Assembly: GCF_001311135.1 (NCBI RefSeq)
Contig: NZ_BBAG01000005.1
Location: 1 to 64,000 of the forward strand
Reading direction: 5' to 3'
From: Secundilactobacillus paracollinoides DSM 15502 = JCM 11969
GTDB taxonomy: Bacteria; Bacillota; Bacilli; Lactobacillales; Lactobacillaceae
DNA: 64,000 bases
Below, in pieces: positions 57,021 through 64,000 of this stretch; position 1 is the stretch's first letter, and each line of letters opens with the position of its first letter. The notes beneath the pieces were generated by a model, which was not told where the DNA came from, did not search any database, and worked only from the letters and a program-made list of their open reading frames with translations. The position numbers and the translations under genes are program-made.

Positions 57021-58980
57021 ATGTGTGGCATTATTGCTTTAGTGATCCGCAAGTAGAAGACAAACCAGCCGTTCTTGATTCGATGCTTAAGATGATTCAA
57101 CATCGTGGCCCCAACGTGAGCGGTGGGGGGAAGTATACGAATGATAAGGTGGCCATGGGCTTTGTTCGCCTGAGTATTATTGACCTGAAGTCTGGGGCGC
57201 AACCCATCTATAATGAAGATGGCTCGATTCTTGTGACCTTTAATGGTGAAATTTACAACTACCAGTCACTGCGTAAGGAACTGATCGAAAAGGGGCATAC
57301 CTTTAAGACAAAGTCCGATACAGAAGTGTTACTGCATGGTTACGAAGAATGGGGCATGGCGGGCACACTTAAACGTGTTCGCGGGATGTTTGCCTACCTG
57401 ATCTATGATATGAATAAGAAGACCATGTACGGTGCCCGTGACTTCTTTGGTATCAAGCCGCTGTACTACTATCAAAACGGCGATACATTCATTGTGGGCT
57501 CAGAAATTAAGTCCTTCATGAAGCACCCGAACTTCAAGCTGGAACTCAACAAGAAGGCTGTGAAGCCATACTTGATGAACCAGTATAACGATTTGAAGGA
57601 AACCTTCTTCAAGGGTGTCTATCGTTTTCCAGCTGGTCACTGGTTTGAATATTCAGACGACGGCCAGTTAGACATTCATGAATACTGGGATGCCAAGTAC
57701 AACATTGAAAACGATCGCAGCGTTGACCAAGTTGTTGACGAGATCGATGACGTGGTCACTGATTCGATCGACCGTCACGATAACGCTGATGTGCCGGTTG
57801 GGAGCTTTCTTTCCGAAGGGGTCGATTCCTCATACGTGACGACGGTGTTGAAGCCGCAGGAAGTTTTCAGTGTGAACTTCAACGATGGCCCATTTGATGA
57901 AGCCAGCGTTGCCAAGGAGTTAGCCGACGAAAATGGATTTAACTTCAACGTTGAAACGGTGAACCCACGTGAAGCCTTTGAGGACTTCCCAGAGATGCAG
58001 TATCATTTGGACGAACCAGACGCTAACCCTTCTGTAATGCCGTTGTGGTACCTCTGTCGGTTAGCTCGGCGGAAGGTTACCGTTGCGTTGTCAGGTGAAG
58101 GTGCCGATGAGCTGTTTGCCGGCTATGTCAACTACGGCGAGCATTCAACCAATGGCACGGTCAAGGCAGTGGCGAACGGTATTCGTCATTTACCAAAGGG
58201 CCTGCGCTACCGGATCGGTCACAGCATCAAGAAGATGAAGAACTTTCCAGGCAAAACGCAATTGTACACCTGGGCCGCTAAGCCAGCTGACTACTACGTT
58301 GGTGAGTCGCTCATCTATGACCCAGACCAACCAACGATCTTCACTGCAAACCAAGCCAACGGGGTCTTAACCGATGACTACAAGAATGATTTGACGGTCA
58401 ACGGCATCTACCAAGAGGACTTTGCGAAGGTTAAGGATACCGAAGAGATCAAGCAGATGCAGTACATCGACCTGCATCACTTCATGCTAAACGATATCCT
58501 GCAAAAAGCCGATAAGATCTCAATGGCGCACTCTCTTGAATTGCGGGTGCCATTCTTGGATAAGGACGTTGCAGAATTTGCTAACAACGTGCCATCTAAG
58601 ATGCTCTTGAACAGTAAGGACTCCAAGTGGGCCTTCCGGAAAGCCGCAGGTAAGCATTTGCCAGCCGACTTTGCCAACCGGCCAAAGCTTGGGTTCCCAG
58701 TGCCAATCAAGACCTGGTTACGTGAAGAGGACTACTGTGATGTTGTTCGCAGCCTCTTCAAGGAAGATTGGGTATCTGACATCTTCGACCAGGACAAGAT
58801 CTTGCAATTGCTGCAGGATAACTTCGATGGTAAGACGGATGCCCGGCGCAGATCTGGACGGTTTACACGTTCTTGGTATGGTACAAGATGTTCTTTATCG
58901 ACTTTGATGGCACCGTTAAGAAATACGGCCACGTTCAGCCTGAGGTTAAGGCGTTGATGGATAGTGGGAAGCTAGTGTAG
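57021..58980 (+). pseudogene. asnB: Asparagine synthase, glutamine-hydrolysing (two frameshifts)
   Basis: ATG at 57021 after GGGAGGA gives MCGIIA with nucleophile Cys-2; one T is then lost (GCTTTAGTG), and the frame continues SDPQVEDKPAVLDSMLK. IQHRGPN and GFVRLSIIDL are class II amidotransferase motifs. The PP-loop reads SEGVDSSYV rather than SGGVDSS, then ALSGEGADELFAGY and LRVPFLDKDVAEFA. A second lost base near 58848 shifts RRQIWTVYTFLVWYK out of frame; the true stop is at 58978-58980. About 653 residues. It makes asparagine from aspartate, ATP and glutamine. Confidence 0.92.
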
Positions 58981-59095
58981 AGTGTGGAAGAAGGCGGTTA
59001 GAGGGCGGAGCGTAAGCAACTCTGGCAGAAATGCCTGAACTTGGCATTTTTGCCAGAGTTGCTTACGCAGGAGCCTCTGCCTTCTGGAACACGTT
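58981..59095 (+). repeat. R1 hairpin element, copy E
   Basis: Begins AGTGTGGAAGAAGGCGG directly after the asnB TAG. GCGTAAGCAACTCTGGCA pairs with TGCCAGAGTTGCTTACGC; the apical part is AAATGCC/GGCATTT with T residues. The rest of 59096-59379 holds terminators and an inverted repeat but no gene. Confidence 0.82.
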
Positions 59096-59152
59096 TCGGC
59101 AATGAGGCCCGACCCCACGTCACCCAATCCAACATAAAAAAATCAAAAATCG

Positions 59153-59186
59153 AAAAAAAGCGAGTCCAAACCGGACCCGCTTTTTT
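59153..59186. terminator. Intrinsic terminator
   Basis: GCGAGTCC pairs with GGACCCGC around AAAC (one mismatch), flanked by A and T runs. Confidence 0.8.
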
Positions 59187-59264
59187 GATGTCTCCAATCT
59201 GCAAAAACTAAAGCAACGCAATGTTACATCACCCATTCAGCACTTAACCAACAAATAAAACGAA

Positions 59265-59304
59265 TATGACGTTATATTAACGACCAAACAAATATAACGT
59301 CATA
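59265..59304. repeat. Perfect 14-bp inverted repeat
   Basis: TATGACGTTATATT (59265-59278) and AATATAACGTCATA (59291-59304) are exact complements with a 12-bp spacer. Confidence 0.6.
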
Positions 59305-59345
59305 AAAGAGCGAAATCCCGCAATACAACAGGACCTCGCTCTTTT
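59304..59345 (-). terminator. Terminator for the zinc-ribbon gene
   Basis: AAAAGAGCGA pairs with TCGCTCTTTT; on the minus strand the hairpin ends in T residues, 35 nt after the gene's stop codon. Confidence 0.75.
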
Positions 59346-59379
59346 ACGATAGCTAATACTAAAACGTTAAATATACCCA

Positions 59380-60483
59380 CTAATCACCAGTTTCGAACTT
59401 TCCAGTATCTTCATCTAATTCACTGGCAATATCATGAATTTGGTCGTACCGATAAGTGCCGTCATAATCGTGTGAATCCTTATCGTAGGCTTCGACCTGC
59501 AACACATCGGTGTGCGGCCAGCTGAGTTTGTAAGTATAGTCATCGTAATCAAACCCGTACTGGAAAGAAACAGCATCGATGCCGGCTTGTTCGTCACCCT
59601 TGTACTCTTCTTCAAATAAACCGTAATCGCTGGTGTCACCACTATTGTTATGATTGCCATCGTTTGGTTCCGGAGCAGTTGTTGTGTCGGATGAGTCGGA
59701 GGTATTTGCTGTAGCGGTAGTGCCGTCATCGGTAGTCGCATCGTCTTCTACTGAAAGATCGACCTTCGCGTTTTTAACCTGCGTCGAAACAAGGTTTGCG
59801 ACAACGGAGCGTTTGTTTTCGTCGTCCTTCATTTTAAAGGTGTAACGACCTGGAAAGAGCGGGCCAGCCTTATAGGTGTAATCGTCATTTTTAGCAGTCG
59901 CAACGTTAACGCCGTTCAGACTGATCGAGGCACCATCCTCATTGGTTGAAACAGTGGGGTACATGGCGGTGACTTCTAGCTTGTAGCGTGGGAAGAACAG
60001 CAGGTGATGGCCGTCCTTTACCAGTTTGAAAGTACCATCATTCGTTTGGTCGTTTTTATTGAGCGCCGATTTCATTTGAGCTAAATAGGACTTGTTCTGG
60101 GTAATATAAGTTATAAACGGCTTAAGCGCTGAGGCATTAATGTCCAGACTCGGATCCTTGGTCGTCATGAATTTAGCGGCTGACCCGCCATTATGTGATT
60201 CTAGCGTTGAGACCATGCTGTCGACTTGTTTGGTTTTGCTATAGGCTGAGGTGCCGTAGAAGTAAAAGACCGCAACCGCCGCAAGGACGATGATAGCGCT
60301 GATCCATCGCAGTTTTCGGTGCGGATGTCTTTTGCGAACGGTGCGCGTTGCTGCACTTGTAGTCGTTGGTGTAACTGGTTGTGGCTGTGTAGACGTTGTT
60401 GCCTGGGTTAATTTGTAGCCGCAGTTTTGACAGAAGGTGTCAGATGGCTTAACGGCGGCACCGCAATTTGGACAAGTGTTCAT
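59380..60483 (-). CDS. TcaA-like zinc-ribbon membrane protein
   Basis: 367 residues; GGGGGG precedes the ATG. MNTCPNCGAAVKPSDTFCQN has two CxxC pairs (zinc ribbon). A Thr/Pro linker and a basic stretch lead to one membrane helix (WISAIIVLAAVAVFYFYGT). The outer part (KQVDSMVSTLESHNGGSAAK...ALKPFITYITQNKSYLAQM) matches TcaA-type domains, followed by an acidic Thr/Asp-rich linker and a small C-terminal domain. TcaA relatives affect glycopeptide sensitivity and envelope homeostasis. The next gene is 23 nt upstream on the same strand. Confidence 0.83.
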   Translation of the reverse strand: MNTCPNCGAAVKPSDTFCQNCGYKLTQATTSTQPQPVTPTTTSAATRTVRKRHPHRKLRWISAIIVLAAVAVFYFYGTSAYSKTKQVDSMVSTLESHNGGSAAKFMTTKDPSLDINASALKPFITYITQNKSYLAQMKSALNKNDQTNDGTFKLVKDGHHLLFFPRYKLEVTAMYPTVSTNEDGASISLNGVNVATAKNDDYTYKAGPLFPGRYTFKMKDDENKRSVVANLVSTQVKNAKVDLSVEDDATTDDGTTATANTSDSSDTTTAPEPNDGNHNNSGDTSDYGLFEEEYKGDEQAGIDAVSFQYGFDYDDYTYKLSWPHTDVLQVEAYDKDSHDYDGTYRYDQIHDIASELDEDTGKFETGD

Positions 60484-60506
60484 GAAAATCCCCCCAATAA
60501 ATGAAC

Positions 60507-61487
60507 TTAGTTTTTGAGATGTTGAAAGATGAAACGATAAGCAAGCGGTAATGCGTGGTTCCAGTACGTCCAGTTGTGATTGCCAAAATGGTCGATCTGG
60601 TATGTAACTGGGATGTGTTGGCGCTTTAAAGCGTTGGTAAACTGGTTGACGGCGGCGATTGGCACAGTGGTGTCCTGCGATGTTGATTCAATATAGAAGG
60701 CAGCGGGTTGGCGGCCCTTTTTGAGATAGGTGCCAAGATACCGCGTCGGCTGATTTTGATCGTACAGTGCTTGAGAGAACGCACCGTTGTGCTTGAAGGC
60801 CGATATCTGGGTGTTCGCCTGCACCGTTTGCGGGACTTGTTGCCAGACAGCTGGTGAAATGAGTGCCGCGGTATGAAAGGCGTTGGGGTGCCGAAACGTT
60901 AAATTAGCAGCGCCGTAACCACCCATGGAGATGCCACCAACGGCGCGATGTTTTGCCCCGGCTAACTGGTAGGTCGTTGTCATTTTTGGAATGAGTTCCG
61001 TCATGATAGCGGATGCCATTTTCTGCGTTTCTGTATCAAGGTAAAACGAGTTGCTGCCGTCAGGAAAAATCACTACAACTGGCAAGTGTTGGCTGTTAAC
61101 GAGTTGATCTAAAACCTGTTTAGAGTGCGCTTGGGTCGTTAGGTTTGTTTCATCACCGTACAGGCCGTGAAGCATGTAGATTGAGGCGAAGTGCTGGCCG
61201 TCAGTCTTTAAGCGCGCGTAGTTTTTAGGCAGATACACGCGGTAGTGCCAATTCTGTTGTAACGCTTTTGAATATATGACGTGTGACGTGACAGAACTTG
61301 GTGTTGTCGGTATTTTTGATGCGTGATGCGGTTTTAAAACGACCTGATGTGCTTGTGCTCGGCGGCTAGTGCCTGATACTGGCTGTTTTTGTGCAACCGG
61401 TTTTGCGATGAGCCGGATAATGCCCGCACTACCCGCTACTAGGCAAATCAGCAAAATTAGCATAGCCGTGATGACACGTTTAGACAT
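60507..61487 (-). CDS. Esterase family protein (esterase D/mycolyltransferase-like), membrane-anchored
   Basis: 326 residues. The N-terminal hydrophobic segment (VITAMLILLICLVAGSAGII) is an uncleaved anchor or signal. HYRVYLPKNYA, YMLHGLYGDETNLTTQ (oxyanion region), VVVIFPDGSNSFYLD, nucleophile GGISMGGYGAANL, an Asp near SQDTTVPIAAV and HNWTYWNHALP (catalytic His) are all present. It should act outside the membrane on an ester or acyl substrate. It lies just upstream of the zinc-ribbon gene and is probably co-transcribed. Confidence 0.87.
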   Translation of the reverse strand: MSKRVITAMLILLICLVAGSAGIIRLIAKPVAQKQPVSGTSRRAQAHQVVLKPHHASKIPTTPSSVTSHVIYSKALQQNWHYRVYLPKNYARLKTDGQHFASIYMLHGLYGDETNLTTQAHSKQVLDQLVNSQHLPVVVIFPDGSNSFYLDTETQKMASAIMTELIPKMTTTYQLAGAKHRAVGGISMGGYGAANLTFRHPNAFHTAALISPAVWQQVPQTVQANTQISAFKHNGAFSQALYDQNQPTRYLGTYLKKGRQPAAFYIESTSQDTTVPIAAVNQFTNALKRQHIPVTYQIDHFGNHNWTYWNHALPLAYRFIFQHLKN

Positions 61488-62114
61488 AAATGAGCAGTCC
61501 TCCCCTTAGAAAGCTAACTATCTATTAATAATAATATTATCTTTAAGTTAAGAGTACCATATGATGTTTAACAAAATAATTGGCATAAGTTATGGCTGTT
61601 CTAAGTGATTATAAGCATTTATTTACCAGCAATAATTATTTATAGTGTATTTTTTCACTCGAAATCAGTTTAAAAATTGCACAACTGTGCATTTTTTAAC
61701 CAAGAGAATGAGAAAGTAGCACGTCCGAGAAGTGTTGCGTAAAATGCAATTATTCTTGCATGTAACGAAAATGTAATATATAAAAATAAGTTTTTAAGAT
61801 AAGCATTTTCAAATAGTTTACTCGTCAACTGACGCTGAAATCCCCCGTGTCTCGCAACTTGTGATTCCTTGAATTAGCAATTAATTATTAGTTGATAGTT
61901 AAAACAGTTTATTCGATATGTAAAAATAACAACAGAATCAAAAAAATGTGTATAAACCAACACAAAAGTGATAATATGTATCTGAAAGCGGTATCGGGAC
62001 CGCTTATACTTATTAGTCATTCAGGGAGGAAGGACTATTAAGGTGATGGGGTTGTTTGTCTTGCCAATAGGGTGGCAGGCAACCGTCAGATATTATTTTA
62101 GGGGGATACACATC
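61488..62114. other. AT-rich intergenic region with leader hairpins of the adhesin gene
   Basis: No gene seen. AAGCGGT...ACCGCTT (61986-62005) forms a short hairpin, and GGTTG...CAACC with inner TTGCCA/TGGCAG forms a second near 62049-62083, just before the adhesin start. GATAATAT near 61971 is a possible -10 element. Confidence 0.5.
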
Positions 62115-64000
62115 ATGACGAAGAACAATCATCAACAACTGATGCAAGCAACAACTGATGCAAGCAACAACGGAACGTAAGCACCACGTTAAACTATATA
62201 AGGCAGGTAAGCTTTGGCTTGCTGCCGGCATCACGACAGCTGCAATGGGAATTGCGGCTATTTCTGGTGGCGTTGTGGCGAACGCTGATAGTACTGGGGA
62301 GCCAGCTAGTGGTGAGACAACTTCGGTGACCAACGACAGCGATTTGACTGTTACAAAGTCACTTACCTTGAATTCAGCGTCATCACCCGAGGATTCTCAG
62401 GCTGATCCTGTTTCTAACGGAAATGAGACTCCTGATCCAGATGGTAATGCTGCGCAAGAAGGCACCGGTAGCGAACAGTCTCAGTCTGAACAGCTAGAAC
62501 AAGGAAATACTGACACCGGCCAGTCCGATCCGGACGAACCGGGGACGCCGGGACAAGGCGATAAAGCAGAATCAACAAGAAAGCAATGAGGGTTCATCTG
62601 TATCATCGTCATTCACGTCGACAACGCCAGCGGATAATCCTAACGAGTCTAAAACAATCGTCAGTGTCACAATAGATCAATCTAATGGTGCAAGGGTTAA
62701 TACGTATTCAGACGGAAGCACTAAAGAAATAATGGGTGTTGCTGACAACGTGCCTGATGAAGGACAAATTGCAGATACCAGCGTTGACCTCACAAATGAC
62801 GATCCGGCAAGTATTAGTCCAGTCACGGAAGAAGATCAGGACCTTGATGCAACACCAACAACTATTCACTTTACGCTTGTGGATCCAGATAATCCGAATG
62901 ACACACAAGTAGTAGATTTAAATACTGGCGAAAATATTGATGATATTACGGGTCGTTTTAACAGTGCCGAGGTTAGTGATGAACTTGCATCGGAACTGAC
63001 TACTCTCGAAGGAGATGGTTATATACTTGCGGATAATGGTTACGAAGATGCTTTGAAAAAGGCAGGGCTGACCGAAACAACTCCTAATATAACGCTGGGA
63101 GAGGCTGTAAATACGGTAACTGCATTGGTGCAAAAATCAATTGATGATTATAACGCTGCTAATCCGGGTGCGAATTTAAAGCTCATTGGGGTTGTTGATG
63201 GTAAAACAGAAGGTCTCTATACTGATGAGGGTGATGGTACATTCCAGCAAAATTAATATATGAGGTTTATTCACCTCAATTGCTCACAGATGATAGTACG
63301 CCATCTTTAGGCGATGTTTCAAGAACTGTTACGGATGGTGCAACACTTGCGCCGACATTTGGAGCAGTTAATTATGTGCTCAATGCATATAATTACATGA
63401 CTTTTGTTTCTATAGGGAGTAATGATACAACGACTTATACGCCAGCTGATGGGAGTGGCGCAATTCTGGTCGGAACTTTTTCAAAATTGCATGAATATGC
63501 TGGTGATAAATCGATTTCGGGGCAGTTTAACTATGAGCCTTCTACTTATAACATTACGTTGTCAATTCAAAGAGAAATACCTGAGGATCCAGCAGGTACA
63601 CCAGATGACCCGTCCGCAATGCAGGTATTTACTAAAGTTCTCGTTCCGGCACCAGTAACTGCAACTGGGAAAACACCGGAAGATAGTGATGATGGTGTAC
63701 CAGGGACAACCCCCATTGCACGTCTACACAAAGGCGAACGTACCGGGTTCAGTAACTGCTAAAGGTAAAACACCAAAGGATGAAGACGGCGTTCCAGGTA
63801 TTGGCACCCCACTACACGTCTACACCAAGACGGACGTGCCAACGCCAACTACGCCAAACGACACCACGCCATCAACTCCTACGCCGGACACAGTCACCAA
63901 CGTGCCAACTGCACCAACAACACCAAGTGACGTGGTCCCATCAACGCCAGAAGGTGATACGCTAACTGAAACACCAACGACACCTGACAACAACGATGTG
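62115..64000 (+). pseudogene. Serine-rich-repeat-type adhesin with KxYKxGKxW signal peptide (partial, four frame breaks)
   Basis: ATG at 62115 follows AGGGGG. A tandem 16-bp duplication (62139-62154 and 62155-62170) shifts the frame; without it the protein reads TKNNHQQLMQATTERKHHVK then LYKAGKLWLAAGITTAAMGI, a KxYKxGKxW signal peptide used by the accessory SecA2 route. Further breaks lie near 62571, 63254 and 63710 (run of five C). An acidic Ser/Thr-rich region, a folded region (DGYILADNGYEDALKKAGL) and repeats of the type TPLHVYTKANVPGSVTAKGK follow; the gene runs off the window in a Thr/Pro-rich stretch. The cell-wall anchor would be downstream. Confidence 0.85.

Noticed and set aside
1-64000. 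tRNA or rRNA genes
   Set aside because: No cloverleaf with the GTTCGAATC-type arm and no ribosomal RNA core sequence was recognised on either strand by reading.

Overview
The window looks like chromosomal DNA of a Lactobacillaceae bacterium. The protein set is typical of the family: PepI- and PepN-type peptidases, a BrnQ transporter, pyruvate oxidase, a PadR/DUF1700/DUF4097 envelope operon, TMEM175-like channels, a TcaA-like zinc-ribbon protein and a KxYKxGKxW adhesin. Genus cannot be fixed from sequence alone. Ribosome binding sites are AGGAGG-like. Two parS-type sites (17268-17283 and 50267-50282) suggest the origin-proximal part of the chromosome.

Layout. 1-5056 is visibly AT-rich and carries a candidate defence cassette: a large helicase fused to a PD-(D/E)XK nuclease, followed by a protein with a PIWI-like C-terminus. 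5217-31791 is a patchwork of short, mostly divergent regulator/enzyme pairs (TetR, MarR, HxlR, MerR, PadR beside SDRs, flavoproteins, MFS pumps and hydrolases). It also holds a TOTE-type primase-helicase (23606-26409) and a DNA-entry-type nuclease lipoprotein. 31792-36723 holds a repeat array, BrnQ and PepN. 36823-45015 holds a TetR-SDR-nitroreductase cluster, an ABC transporter operon with LytTR and DUF3021 proteins, and a TetR-controlled aldehyde dehydrogenase that has lost its catalytic core. 45068-52263 holds an MHS-family transporter behind an Ile/Val-rich leader peptide and attenuator, and more redox enzymes and regulators. 52838-61487 holds a pyruvate oxidase lacking its N-terminal domain, an FAD-synthetase-like protein, AsnB, and surface-associated proteins. 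62115-64000 is the start of a serine-rich-repeat-type adhesin.

Theme. About ten TetR-family genes or remnants, two MarR, one HxlR, one MerR, one PadR and one LytTR protein sit beside oxidoreductases and efflux pumps. Several have clear palindromic operators in the shared intergenic region. The picture is an island of locally controlled responses to electrophiles, redox stress and toxic compounds.

Reading-frame state. About 35 reading-frame breaks occur in 64 kb, including in housekeeping-type genes (PepN, AsnB, BrnQ). Almost all are single-base losses whose repair restores a normal family length. Residual sequencing or assembly error is a serious explanation. A few lesions are not of that kind: an internal deletion of about 450 bp, an N-terminal truncation, a 16-bp duplication and three in-frame nonsense codons. 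These may be real.

Two non-coding repeat families stand out. R1 is a ~120-nt long hairpin placed directly after stop codons, in the sense orientation, with compensatory changes between copies. R2 is a ~290-bp structured element with one internally deleted derivative.
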